Positions 55,329 through 63,972 of a DNA stretch of 64,000 nucleotides are shown piece after piece. The stretch spans positions 19,542 to 83,541 of the forward strand of contig CAMVOY010000002.1 in the NCBI GenBank assembly GCA_947169235.1, in the 5' to 3' direction. Under the pieces are notes generated by a model. That model did no database searches, was not told where the DNA came from, and saw nothing but the letters and a program-made list of their open reading frames with translations. Numbering within the stretch: position 1 is the stretch's first letter; each line of letters starts with the position of its first letter. The position numbers and the translations under genes were made by a program. Source of the stretch: an uncultured Lachnospiraceae bacterium (lineage in GTDB: Bacteria > Bacillota > Clostridia > Lachnospirales > Lachnospiraceae).

Positions 55329-56192
55329 TCAAAATTGAAAACGATTTTCGCTCCTATCATACAGATAAGCCTTATCGGAAAGAATATCTGTAGATATAAG
55401 CTGTTCTTCATTTATAGTACGAATGATATCATTAATGTCCTCAACATCGCAAACAACGCCTTTAGGAATGATCAACACTTCATGAATACTGCTTGGTATC
55501 ACGTAAAGATCGTCGCCTATCCTTTCTGCGATTCGTCTCATCAGATCCTCATACAGGACAGCTGTCGCACCGAAGACAAAGTACTCATTCGACAGCAGTA
55601 GCAAATCGAACTCGTGATCTTCCATCCCCAAAACATCGGAAAGCTTTTTTGTCACCGCCGGAAACAGGATCGGAGTATTCTTCTTTGCGAGTTTCATAAG
55701 ATCACCCGGCTTTTTCTCCCAGGCATCCATTAACTCATATGTGATCTTTAAAGATTCTACTCCACTGCAATCAACCTTACATACCACTGTGAAAATGATG
55801 GCAAGATCCATATAGATAATGTGCGGAACATTCTCCAGAAACTTTTTGTTTTTCTTCAACGAAACAAGTCTGTAGACAATCCTGTCTTTCACATCGTCAA
55901 AATTAAGTGACAGATCAAAGTGATCAGCCTTATCTGCTACCAAAGATCTGTATGACAATAGTATCTTGTCGACAGCCTCATCTACCGTGAGTTTTTTACG
56001 ACAGTAGTCATCATAAAACCTGTCAATGTAGAACACGGGAGATATCTTTTCCGGATTGAAAAAAATCGTGACACCGTAATACTCGGTATCGTTATTTTTC
56101 ATATAGATGTGAGAACTCACAGATGCCCCTGCGATCTCGGGGCGTGTTTTCAGGCCCTCTTCAACCTGAATCAAAAAATCATCTTTTGACAT
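55329..56192 (-). CDS. DUF5688-type protein of unknown function
   Basis: The start at 56192 (MSKDDFLIQ) follows AAAGGAG; the track ORF is eight codons longer. The 287-residue soluble protein has the features of a family widespread in Lachnospiraceae: VTIFFNPEKISPVFYID, a segment like DAVDKILLSYRSL, and a C-terminal VIPSSIHEVLIIPKG that looks peptidase- or regulator-like. No catalytic motif can be named. A 26-bp perfect palindrome lies in its upstream region. Confidence 0.75.
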   Translation of the reverse strand: MSKDDFLIQVEEGLKTRPEIAGASVSSHIYMKNNDTEYYGVTIFFNPEKISPVFYIDRFYDDYCRKKLTVDEAVDKILLSYRSLVADKADHFDLSLNFDDVKDRIVYRLVSLKKNKKFLENVPHIIYMDLAIIFTVVCKVDCSGVESLKITYELMDAWEKKPGDLMKLAKKNTPILFPAVTKKLSDVLGMEDHEFDLLLLSNEYFVFGATAVLYEDLMRRIAERIGDDLYVIPSSIHEVLIIPKGVVCDVEDINDIIRTINEEQLISTDILSDKAYLYDRSENRFQF

Positions 56193-56230
56193 GGAAAACT
56201 CCTTTCCCACTGTCAAAACGTACTCAAATC

Positions 56231-56256
56231 ATATTTATATGATATCATATAAATAT
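56231..56256. promoter_or_regulatory. 26-bp perfect palindrome upstream of the DUF5688 gene
   Basis: ATATTTATATGAT followed by its exact reverse complement ATCATATAAATAT. It overlaps a TATCAT -10-like box (with TTGTGC 17 bases upstream on the - strand), so it could be a repressor operator. Confidence 0.6.
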
Positions 56257-56314
56257 AACTTGCACAAGTGTCATTCAGACACGAAATCCTACCATTTAGA
56301 CAAATTTTAGGGCG

Positions 56315-56677
56315 TCATACGTCGCTCATCGATCCTCTGTCGATCTTCTGACCATCTCTCCATATTCTTTCGAGATCATAAAACAATCTGTCCTCTCTCG
56401 AAAAAATATGAACAATGACATCACCGTAATCCATGAGGATCCATGTGGATTTTGCATTCCCCTCTATTCTCTTAGTATTAAAGCCGGCTTCCATCATGCG
56501 CTGTTCCACCTGTTCAAGCATGGCCCTGATCTGGTTGGGATTATCTCCGTTTGCGATCACGAGATAATCAGCGATAACGGATATTTCATCAATCTTAAGT
56601 ATCTCTATATCTTCTCCGAGTTTCTCGTCAAGAGCATCATAGGCAACCATCGCCATTTTTTTTGAAGTATCACTCAT
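56315..56677 (-). CDS. rsfS: Ribosomal silencing factor RsfS
   Basis: The 120-residue protein matches RsfS/Iojap: ILKIDEISVIADYLVIANGD, EGNAKSTWILMDYGDVIVHIF and FYDLERIW. It binds L14 and blocks subunit joining when nutrients are short. It closes the rplU-prp-rpmA-obgE-nadD run; nadD-yqeK-rsfS is a conserved order. Confidence 0.95.
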   Translation of the reverse strand: MSDTSKKMAMVAYDALDEKLGEDIEILKIDEISVIADYLVIANGDNPNQIRAMLEQVEQRMMEAGFNTKRIEGNAKSTWILMDYGDVIVHIFSREDRLFYDLERIWRDGQKIDRGSMSDV

Positions 56678-56703
56678 AAGTATTCCTCCATATGTATGTC
56701 ATT

Positions 56704-57936
56704 TTACAGGTTTTCATAGTAGTTTAGTGTAGCAAGTGATGCTTCATCGATCACTCTGCCGGTTTGTTCCAAAAATGCTATGGTGTTCTCGATAACCCGT
56801 ATCAAGGTTCCATCAAGATCATGTCTGACTTGCTTTCTGAGTGAATCAAGTGGATTCTTTGCCTTTGGTATCACACGTCCCGGCTCGATATAGTCAGAAA
56901 TGTATATGATCTTTTCCAGTGTGGTCATTTCAGGCTTTCCAACCGTATGAACCCGGATCGCATTTATTATTTCTTCGTCTTTTACACCATATCGGTACTG
57001 AGCCAGATACGCGCCCAACTTTCCATGTATCAGGGACGGGTTATTTCGTTCAGTCTGACTGAGTTCGATCCCGTACTGATCACAGAGAGCTATCTGTTCT
57101 CCATCCGTATAGTATTTTGCACAATCATGAAGAAGTCCGGCAAGTCTCGACCTGATAGGAAGCGTCTCATCTCCGGCTGAATACAGGACTCCCAGCTCCT
57201 CAGCAGTATCTGCGACACCGAAAGAATGCTTTACTCTTTTGGGTCTGAGTGTTGATTTCAGGCAATGCTTGATATCGATTTCCGGTGGTACAAACGAATA
57301 CTTAAGCTCAGGGAAGCCATAAAGACCATGGAGCATTATGTAACGCCACACTCTCCTTGATAATGCATCAGGCCTCTGATCCTCGTTGATCAGGGTTTTG
57401 ATCTCATTTCGGATATCCGTTGAAGAAACATCAGCCATCTTATCAGATAGTTCCAAAGGAAGGAACTCACCATTAAACTGACTTGACCTTTTCTTACATA
57501 GAGTTTTTAACTCATCCATGGTCATGCCCGAACGCGGCGCAGCGATAATCGCCGCGTAATCAGCGATCTTTGCCGGCTCTCTCCATGTATCAAAAGCTTC
57601 CAGTGAGTCTCCGCCGAGAATAAAGTAAAGCCTGTCCCCGGGATGCTCATCCAAAAGCTCTCTAAGAGTCTCATAAGTATAGCTGACTCCGCCTTTTTTC
57701 AGCTCAAAATCAGATGCCTTGATCTTGTCATTTTTCATACTGTCGATAAGCAGCTTTACCATACGTAAACGATGATCATCACTGACATATTCTTTATTGG
57801 ATTTATGTGGCGGAATATTGGACGGCATCAAAAATACGGCATCCAGGTCATAAGTTTTTAGAGCCCGGAGAGCCATTTCGCGATGTGCCTTATGTGGCGG
57901 ATTAAAGCTTCCGCCAAGAATCCCTATCCTTGACAT
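56704..57936 (-). CDS. nadD: NadD-YqeK fusion: nicotinate-nucleotide adenylyltransferase plus HD hydrolase
   Basis: The start at 57936 (MSRIGILGGSF) follows AAGGAG. The 410-residue protein joins two enzymes. Residues 1-200 are NadD (GILGGSFNPPHKAHREMA, FILGGDSLEAFDTWREP, SSTDIRNEIKTL), which makes deamido-NAD. Residues about 215-410 are YqeK (KHSFGVADTAEELGVLY, LLHDCAKYY, IIYISDYIEPGR), an HD-domain diadenosine tetraphosphatase. In Bacillus these are separate adjacent genes, so this is a gene fusion. Confidence 0.93.
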   Translation of the reverse strand: MSRIGILGGSFNPPHKAHREMALRALKTYDLDAVFLMPSNIPPHKSNKEYVSDDHRLRMVKLLIDSMKNDKIKASDFELKKGGVSYTYETLRELLDEHPGDRLYFILGGDSLEAFDTWREPAKIADYAAIIAAPRSGMTMDELKTLCKKRSSQFNGEFLPLELSDKMADVSSTDIRNEIKTLINEDQRPDALSRRVWRYIMLHGLYGFPELKYSFVPPEIDIKHCLKSTLRPKRVKHSFGVADTAEELGVLYSAGDETLPIRSRLAGLLHDCAKYYTDGEQIALCDQYGIELSQTERNNPSLIHGKLGAYLAQYRYGVKDEEIINAIRVHTVGKPEMTTLEKIIYISDYIEPGRVIPKAKNPLDSLRKQVRHDLDGTLIRVIENTIAFLEQTGRVIDEASLATLNYYENL

Positions 57937-57992
57937 TTTACATAACTCCTTATTTAGAATGGGAGGTGTGAAAGAAAGCCATCCCGATCGTA

Positions 57993-59288
57993 TTAAGGGT
58001 AATATTCGAATTGCCATCCATAGATCTTAACTGTATCGCCTTCCCGGATACCCAGATCAACCAGCTCGTCCAGGATACCATTTTCCTGCATAAACTTTTG
58101 GAAGAAAGCAAAACCTTTTTCTGAATCCAGGTTGGTGTAACCAAGCATGCGCTCGATACGTGGGCCCTCAACCAGATAAGTATCCTCTTCCTCTTCGCTT
58201 TTGGCAACAGTATATGGTTCATCCGAAAGATCGGGTAGCTTAACTTCGTATTCACGCTCGTAAACGACGCGATCGTCAGGTATCTCATCCAGCTTATTTC
58301 TCACATGGAACAAAAGCTCCTTAACTCCCTCTCCTGTCGCAGCGGATATCGGATATACAGGTATTCCCTGAGGTTCGAACTCCTCACGAAGAAGTTCCAA
58401 AACAGCTTCTCTATCATCACCATAGATACAATCAAGCTTATTTGCCGCGATTATCTGAGGACGTTCAGCTAAAACCTCATCATACTCACGCAGTTCCTTA
58501 TTGATCGCATGGATATCCTCTATCGGATCACGACCTTCAGTAGATGCTGCATCAACCACATGAAGAATAAGTCTGGTCCTCTCGATATGACGAAGGAAAT
58601 CATGACCGAGACCCACTCCATCAGCTGCACCCTCGATAAGTCCGGGTATATCAGCCATAACAAAGCCTTTGGCTCCGTCCAGATCAACAACTCCCAAATG
58701 CGGATTCAATGTAGTGAAATGATAATTCGCTATCTTTGGTTTTGCGGCACTTACTCTGGATAATAAAGTTGACTTTCCGACATTGGGGAAACCAACCAGT
58801 CCCACATCCGCTATCACCTTAAGCTCAAGAATCACCTCAAGCTCAATACCCTGTTTGCCGGGCTGAGCGTACTTTGGTGCCTGCATGGTCGGAGTAGCGA
58901 AGTTCATGTTTCCTTTCCCACCATGACCACCCTTAAGGATCACCTCTCGGGTGTTTTCATATGACATATCAGTGATAACCTGGCCTGTAGTCGCCTCTTT
59001 AACGATAGTTCCCGCAGGTACCTTTACCACGAGATCCTCACCGTCAGCACCATGACAGCGTCTCTTGCCTCCGGGCTCACCGTTTCCGGCAAAATACTTC
59101 TGTTTAAATCGGAAATCACTCAAAGTATTAAGCCCCGGATCAACCTCGAATATCAGGTCTCCTCCGCGACCGCCGTCACCACCGTCCGGGCCACCGTTAG
59201 CTACGTATTTTTCTCGTCGAAAGCTGACATGTCCGTCGCCTCCGTTTCCTGATCGGATACGTATCGTTGCTTTATCACTAAATGACAT
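57993..59288 (-). CDS. obgE: GTPase ObgE/CgtA
   Basis: The start at 59288 (MSFSDKATIRIRSG) follows GTGGAGG. The 431-residue protein has the glycine-rich Obg fold (GDGHVSFRREKYVANGGPDG), the G domain (GFPNVGKSTLLSRVSAAKP, DIPGLIEGAADGVGLG, NKLDC) and a C-terminal OCT domain (RIERMLGYTNLDSEKGFAFF). Obg takes part in 50S assembly and the stringent response. Confidence 0.97.
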   Translation of the reverse strand: MSFSDKATIRIRSGNGGDGHVSFRREKYVANGGPDGGDGGRGGDLIFEVDPGLNTLSDFRFKQKYFAGNGEPGGKRRCHGADGEDLVVKVPAGTIVKEATTGQVITDMSYENTREVILKGGHGGKGNMNFATPTMQAPKYAQPGKQGIELEVILELKVIADVGLVGFPNVGKSTLLSRVSAAKPKIANYHFTTLNPHLGVVDLDGAKGFVMADIPGLIEGAADGVGLGHDFLRHIERTRLILHVVDAASTEGRDPIEDIHAINKELREYDEVLAERPQIIAANKLDCIYGDDREAVLELLREEFEPQGIPVYPISAATGEGVKELLFHVRNKLDEIPDDRVVYEREYEVKLPDLSDEPYTVAKSEEEEDTYLVEGPRIERMLGYTNLDSEKGFAFFQKFMQENGILDELVDLGIREGDTVKIYGWQFEYYP

Positions 59289-59373
59289 GTTTATCCTCCA
59301 CAGATATACACTATTCGCCAAAAAAGGGGCTGACAAAACAAACGTCTGTCAGCCCCGTCAAATCGTTATCCCA

Positions 59374-59658
59374 TCAATCCTCCTTCGGATAAACGCTCGC
59401 AACCTTCTTGTCACGGCCCTTTCTCTCGAAGCGAAGGATTCCGTCAACCTTTGCATAGAGTGTATCATCGCCACCCTTGCCTACGTTGGTTCCCGGATGG
59501 ATCTTGGTTCCGCGCTGACGATACAGGATGTTTCCTGCAAGTACGAACTGGCCGTCTGCACGCTTCGCGCCAAGTCTCTTGGACTCGGAATCACGACCGT
59601 TCTTTGTGGAACCCATTCCCTTTTTATGGGCGAATAACTGAAGATTCATCTTCAACAT
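59374..59658 (-). CDS. rpmA: 50S ribosomal protein L27 with cleavable N-terminal extension
   Basis: The start at 59658 ([14 protein letters not shown]) is chosen on GAGGG. The 94-residue protein has L27 motifs ([31 protein letters not shown]). The [11 protein letters not shown] start is the Firmicute pro-sequence removed by the protease Prp, encoded just upstream. The processed N-terminus reaches the peptidyl transferase centre. Confidence 0.96.
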   Translation of the reverse strand: MLKMNLQLFAHKKGMGSTKNGRDSESKRLGAKRADGQFVLAGNILYRQRGTKIHPGTNVGKGGDDTLYAKVDGILRFERKGRDKKVASVYPKED

Positions 59659-59692
59659 AACAGTCCCTCTTTTCCGCGTAATACGCTTACTA

Positions 59693-60022
59693 TCAATCAA
59701 TTGTTTCATATACCAAACTTACAAACTCGCTTCCGTACTGATCGATCACACCCTGTATTCCGAGTTCCAGACTCCTTAAAAGGATATCCGCCCTCTCGTT
59801 CGGTCTGTGATCAAATATTACTTCAAGCAGTCCCAAATCCTCGTCCTGCTCAACCTCAAATGTTTCTTCAGCCAGAATGCTTAACGAGTTTACGGTGTTT
59901 ATTCCAATCATGGACACCGCTGAACATATGATATCTTTTCCGTAGTTATCATATTCGGCATGGCCACTAATCCTGAAGGATAAGATAACGCCATCCTTTT
60001 TTCCGATCACGACTCTGATCAT
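59693..60022 (-). CDS. prp: Ribosomal-processing cysteine protease Prp
   Basis: The 109-residue protein (YsxB family) has the catalytic His in [19 protein letters not shown] and the catalytic Cys 12 residues later in the same segment. It cleaves the L27 N-terminal extension. It overlaps rplU by 4 bases and lies between rplU and rpmA, as in Bacillus and Staphylococcus. Confidence 0.95.
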   Translation of the reverse strand: MIRVVIGKKDGVILSFRISGHAEYDNYGKDIICSAVSMIGINTVNSLSILAEETFEVEQDEDLGLLEVIFDHRPNERADILLRSLELGIQGVIDQYGSEFVSLVYETID

Positions 60023-60327
60023 GCGATGATCTTGTCAATCTTGATCTGAGTATAAGGCTGTCTGTGACCATTCTTCTTGTGATAGCCTGTCTTTGGCTTG
60101 TAGCGATATACAACGACCTTTTTCTCCTTACCCTCGGTTACGACCGTACCCTTTACAGAAGCACCTGAAACGGTCGGATCACCGATCTTCATGGTCTTGT
60201 CGCCGATCACAAGTACCTGGTCGAAGGTAACCTCTGCGCCCTCAGCCACATCGAGCTTCTCAACGCGGATAACGTCGCCTTCCTCAACCTTGTACTGCTT
60301 TCCGCCTGTAGCGATAATTGCGTACAT
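60019..60327 (-). CDS. rplU: 50S ribosomal protein L21
   Basis: The 102-residue protein matches L21 (MYAIIATGGKQYKVEEGDVI, YRYKPKTGYHKKNGHRQPYT). It binds 23S rRNA with L20. It is the first gene of the run to rsfS, preceded by its own promoter and a structured leader. Confidence 0.98.
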   Translation of the reverse strand: MYAIIATGGKQYKVEEGDVIRVEKLDVAEGAEVTFDQVLVIGDKTMKIGDPTVSGASVKGTVVTEGKEKKVVVYRYKPKTGYHKKNGHRQPYTQIKIDKIIA

Positions 60328-60433
60328 AGATATTTACCTCCTATTCTTATGAGACTCGCCGGCTACGGTGTTCCGAAAAATACGGAAACTCGACCTCGCC
60401 GTGCGGTTTGGAGTGACTCAGAAAATCACACAC
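60328..60433 (-). promoter_or_regulatory. Structured rplU leader, probable L21 leader element
   Basis: On the - strand, CGCACGGCGAGGTCGAGTTT, then CCGTATTTTTCGG, then CACCGTAGCCGGCGAGTCTC form stacked hairpins just before AGGAGG. Its position and the GCCGGCGAG segment resemble the L21 leader of Firmicutes, thought to mediate L21 autoregulation. The identification is from memory of the motif and needs a covariance search. Confidence 0.65.
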
Positions 60434-60439
60434 TGACGT

Positions 60440-60468
60440 AGTTTAGCATAAAAATGTCGCGTTGTCAA
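60440..60468 (-). promoter_or_regulatory. Sigma-A promoter of the rplU-rsfS run
   Basis: On the - strand: TTGACA (60468-60463), a 17-base spacer and TAAACT (60445-60440). It begins 16 bases after the stop of the preceding gene. Confidence 0.85.
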
Positions 60469-60483
60469 GGGATTTCTTGCATT

Positions 60484-63459
60484 TTAGGCTCTTTTTATCT
60501 TTACGCCCTTCGGCAGTCCCGAATCCATGATCAACTTCTTCAGCTTTTTAAACTGCTTAACCGTGCCCGATATAATGATTGTCCCTTTTTTCGCCATCGC
60601 ATTAAATGCGCCCTTTTCAATCTTTGTGACTCCTGTCGCGTTCATGTTGACCGTTTTGGGCTTGGTCTCGTTACCTTTAAGCATGTCTTTCTTCAGAGTA
60701 GTCACCTTATAAGTCTCGCCGTCAGCTTTAATCGTCTTTCCGATAGTGACGGTTTTCGACTTGCCTATCGTAGTCACACTGGTAAGCACTGCTACTTTCT
60801 TGTCATAATTGTTCTTTTGAGGAGGAACATCAAAAGTAGCTTTGGTTGTATTCTTACCTGCTTTTTCCTCAGTCTGTATAGTTGTAGTCTCACCGATGAC
60901 ATTTCCGGCCTTGTCTGTCTTTGGAACGGTAGTTGTAGTCGTTCTCGAAAAATCTCCCGAAGGTTGCTTAACCTCCTCAACCACAGTCTTGTCACCGGTC
61001 GGCGTAATCACACTGCTGTATGTTGTTTCTTTTCCCTTCGCATTGGTCTTTACTTCTTCATGTATTACAGCTCCATCAGCAGTTGTTATATCGGAAGTCT
61101 TTATGGTCGAACCATTTGTTTTGATTATCTCTGATGTCTTTTCAGAAGATCCGTCAGTCCTGGTTATTTCTTTTGTCTTTTCGACTGATCCGTCGACAAC
61201 CTGGGTTTCGGTTTCAACCGTCTCTGTTCCATCAGAATCCAGAGTGGTTGTAGTTGTGATTGTTCCTTTTTCCGTATTGACCTTCTCAGTCTTCTGATCA
61301 ACGATAGTCGGAGCCTGACTCTCTCCCGGCTTTACAGACGGTAATGGGCTGGCAGAAGGAGCACTACTCGGGCTCGGTGCAGGTGAGGCCTGACCACCTC
61401 CGCCGCCTCCGGAGCCTGAACCACCACCAGCTCCAGATCCGCCGGAACCTGAACCGCCGGAGCCTGATCCACCACCGGTGTTTGATCCACCGCCACCGGA
61501 AGGTGCCAGCCAAAGAATAACCGATCCTGTTTTTACATTATAATGGTCAGTGTCTGTAGGAGTATATGTCCAGTTATAAGAAGTTCCCTGAGTAACTACT
61601 GTTGAATCCGGCAAACTCCACGCAATAGTTCCTTCTGTCGGACTTAGTGTACCTATTTCAAGGTTCGCGTCGGCAAGCGTTTTATTTGCTTCACTTATAC
61701 TTGTGTATGTTGGTGCTCCGGAAATATCCACCTTCGTGATCGTGAGTCCCGCTGATCCTTTCAACGTAAGCCATCCCGCAGCTGTTACCTCATAATATAC
61801 AGTAATAGGTGTGGTTGTGATTTCAATCGCAGATGGCGAATTATCAGAAGAACAATCATTTTCAGCGTTACCATATCTTACAGTTGCGCCCGAAGTTGGA
61901 TTACTTACCGAAACACTAATCCCTTGATATGTACTATTATAAGGAAAACTTGAGTTTACAGTTACGGTAGGCGGCTTGATTTCAACCGGGGCACTTGCAT
62001 AGTCTGTGGTCAGGCCTTCATTAAAGTCAGTTGTGCTTGCATCATCAACATTTACATCCTCTGCTACCAGATACACATGGTAGTCCTGTCCCCATGTGCC
62101 GCTAATCTGAGACCTGTCAATGGTAAATGAACCCCCTGCTTCTAATCCGTTAGACAGCTTTGCATATTTCAAGACACTTGCATCTGAACTCCAACCCGTT
62201 GTGGCATTCCATGTTCCATCTGTAATGACATAAGACACCTGAGTAGGAGTATTATTAGATGAATTATCATTCACTGTATAAATAAGCTGAACTGATTCTG
62301 TCGCGTCGGTACGATTCACACTACCTGAAATGTTTGTGATCGTAAATCCACTGTCCAGTAATGTCAGCTTGTGAGTATTCGCCTCTCCCGAGATTGGCGA
62401 TGAGAATACAACCTTGCTCAGGTCGACATTAAATGCAGGACTGACACCACGACCCACATGTACATCAGATACATTTAAATATCCATCCATGTAAAAGGGG
62501 GTTCCGGCATAGGGGGAGCTATTATAAATGGCTGCGATGACGGGATCGTTTAAATCGATGTTTTGAATTACATGTCCACAAACATATCCGGCTCTATAAT
62601 TAACAGAATTCTGATCCGAACGTGTCCACCAATCACGACCGTTATCTGTCGATATGTTTTCTCCTATCATTACTTTTAATCGATTAGCACCTTGCGAGTC
62701 ATTTGTATAGCCATAATTTATATTAGATAAATCCTCCACATCGAGTAGAAAAACATGATCATTTGAAAGAGGTGTATAGACCCCGCCGAAATTACCTCCT
62801 ATTATACCAATAAAATCAACGGTACGTGACGGATTGCCATACGTAGTATGGGTTGGATGTCTATAACCCGTATAACCATGCTCCCCAATAGTACTTGCTG
62901 CAATTGAGCCTTTTTCGATAGACGTGAAAACATCGCTGTTTTCATAAAATTCATTACCATTTAGATATGTTCTGATATCACTGCCGGCCCATTTATTATA
63001 ATAATCTGTCGAAGAAGTATTTGGATTATAATTCGAATTAAACGCTTTATCAGTTAGAATGCTATCACAATCCAACAGCATCGTATTTTGGTTAGTATTT
63101 GTACCACTGAATCTATTTGTCCTGGGATCAAGAACACGGTATTTCACAGGCACGACATTAGTGCTACCGTTTGTACCACTATCATATTTCCCATAATACA
63201 CATAGTTTCCCGACCACGGAATATCTTGCCCCGTTCTTTGAAAGATCCATTCTTTAGTATCGTCATACGGATTCCCGGGAACCGGATTCCCGATCCCATT
63301 CGTCCCAAGCCCCGAAATGGTCTTGTCCTGCGATGTTGTCGCCTTAGATACCTTATTCTCTTTCGGGAGTATCGGGGTCAGACTCATCGCAAAGGCGACA
63401 GATATCGCCATAAACCTTCTCAAAAACCTATTCCGTAGTCTTCTGTTTCTCTCCATCAT
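60484..63459 (-). CDS. Large secreted protein with DUF6273-like domain, Gly/Ser linker and C-terminal leucine-rich-like part
   Basis: The 991-residue protein has a basic start and a signal peptide (about 1-32). Residues about 60-370 resemble the DUF6273 surface domain (IRTYLNGNEFYEN, RDWWTRSDQNSV, GVSPAFNVDLSKVVFSS). Several beta-sandwich repeats follow to about 650, then a (GGS)n linker, a Pro/Ser stretch and a Thr/Lys-rich repetitive region with TxTxDGSxEKTxEI units. The last 120 residues (AVLTSVTTIGKSKTVTIG, NATGVTKIEKGAFNA) look like a leucine-rich or BspA-type repeat end. It is probably a surface protein; no sorting signal is seen. Confidence 0.82.
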   Translation of the reverse strand: MMERNRRLRNRFLRRFMAISVAFAMSLTPILPKENKVSKATTSQDKTISGLGTNGIGNPVPGNPYDDTKEWIFQRTGQDIPWSGNYVYYGKYDSGTNGSTNVVPVKYRVLDPRTNRFSGTNTNQNTMLLDCDSILTDKAFNSNYNPNTSSTDYYNKWAGSDIRTYLNGNEFYENSDVFTSIEKGSIAASTIGEHGYTGYRHPTHTTYGNPSRTVDFIGIIGGNFGGVYTPLSNDHVFLLDVEDLSNINYGYTNDSQGANRLKVMIGENISTDNGRDWWTRSDQNSVNYRAGYVCGHVIQNIDLNDPVIAAIYNSSPYAGTPFYMDGYLNVSDVHVGRGVSPAFNVDLSKVVFSSPISGEANTHKLTLLDSGFTITNISGSVNRTDATESVQLIYTVNDNSSNNTPTQVSYVITDGTWNATTGWSSDASVLKYAKLSNGLEAGGSFTIDRSQISGTWGQDYHVYLVAEDVNVDDASTTDFNEGLTTDYASAPVEIKPPTVTVNSSFPYNSTYQGISVSVSNPTSGATVRYGNAENDCSSDNSPSAIEITTTPITVYYEVTAAGWLTLKGSAGLTITKVDISGAPTYTSISEANKTLADANLEIGTLSPTEGTIAWSLPDSTVVTQGTSYNWTYTPTDTDHYNVKTGSVILWLAPSGGGGSNTGGGSGSGGSGSGGSGAGGGSGSGGGGGGQASPAPSPSSAPSASPLPSVKPGESQAPTIVDQKTEKVNTEKGTITTTTTLDSDGTETVETETQVVDGSVEKTKEITRTDGSSEKTSEIIKTNGSTIKTSDITTADGAVIHEEVKTNAKGKETTYSSVITPTGDKTVVEEVKQPSGDFSRTTTTTVPKTDKAGNVIGETTTIQTEEKAGKNTTKATFDVPPQKNNYDKKVAVLTSVTTIGKSKTVTIGKTIKADGETYKVTTLKKDMLKGNETKPKTVNMNATGVTKIEKGAFNAMAKKGTIIISGTVKQFKKLKKLIMDSGLPKGVKIKRA

Positions 63460-63474
63460 TCCTCTCTCCTTCCG

Positions 63475-63503
63475 AGTATACGCATTATTGACACTATAAA
63501 CAA
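63475..63503 (-). promoter_or_regulatory. Possible promoter of the large secreted protein gene
   Basis: On the - strand: TTGTTT (63503-63498), a 17-base spacer and TATACT (63480-63475). The -35 overlaps the T-run of the terminator upstream. Confidence 0.45.
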
Positions 63504-63536
63504 AAGAAGGAAAGCCTCACTTTCGCAAGGCTTTCC
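63500..63536 (-). terminator. Intrinsic terminator of the small secreted protein gene
   Basis: On the - strand GGAAAGCCT and AGGCTTTCC form a nine-base-pair stem followed by TTCTTTTGTTT. Confidence 0.88.
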
Positions 63537-63543
63537 GCCAAAA

Positions 63544-63972
63544 TCATTCGTCGTCGTTATGTCCTACAGGATACTTCTTGATGTTCCATACATATTTTTT
63601 CTTCCCATACTGGGCTTTTTTAAGCTTTGCCGTAACCTTAATGTGAGCATACCCTTTTTTAAGACCCTTTACTTCAAAATACGCTCCGTATTTATCATAT
63701 CTCTTTTTCTTTTTAATCTTCACGATTTTAGGAGAGTAGTTTTTTACGGAAATCTTAACTACCTTATTCCCATCCATAAGTGAACCGACATTCTCTTCTC
63801 TTGTCTCTCCGACATTCGGTCCGATGATCGGGAAACCCGGATCACATGTGATGGACAGTGGCCATCCGTCCTCAGCATTTGCCTGTGCCGGCTTGCTTGC
63901 AGCAACAACAGATAACATCATGGTAAGCACAAGCGAGAAAACAGTTAATGTGGCAAGTACTCTTTTTTTCAT
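63544..63972 (-). CDS. Small secreted protein with Ig-like fold pattern
   Basis: The 142-residue protein has a signal peptide (about 1-32; LTMMLSVVAASKPAQANA). A short region with GFPIIGPNVGETREE follows, then a Lys/Tyr-rich beta-strand domain (KISVKNYSPKIVKIKKKKRY, GLKKGYAHIKVTAKLKK) like bacterial Ig-like group 2 domains. No catalytic residues are evident. It lies upstream of the other secreted gene on the same strand but is separated by a terminator. The family is unnamed to me. Confidence 0.78.
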   Translation of the reverse strand: MKKRVLATLTVFSLVLTMMLSVVAASKPAQANAEDGWPLSITCDPGFPIIGPNVGETREENVGSLMDGNKVVKISVKNYSPKIVKIKKKKRYDKYGAYFEVKGLKKGYAHIKVTAKLKKAQYGKKKYVWNIKKYPVGHNDDE

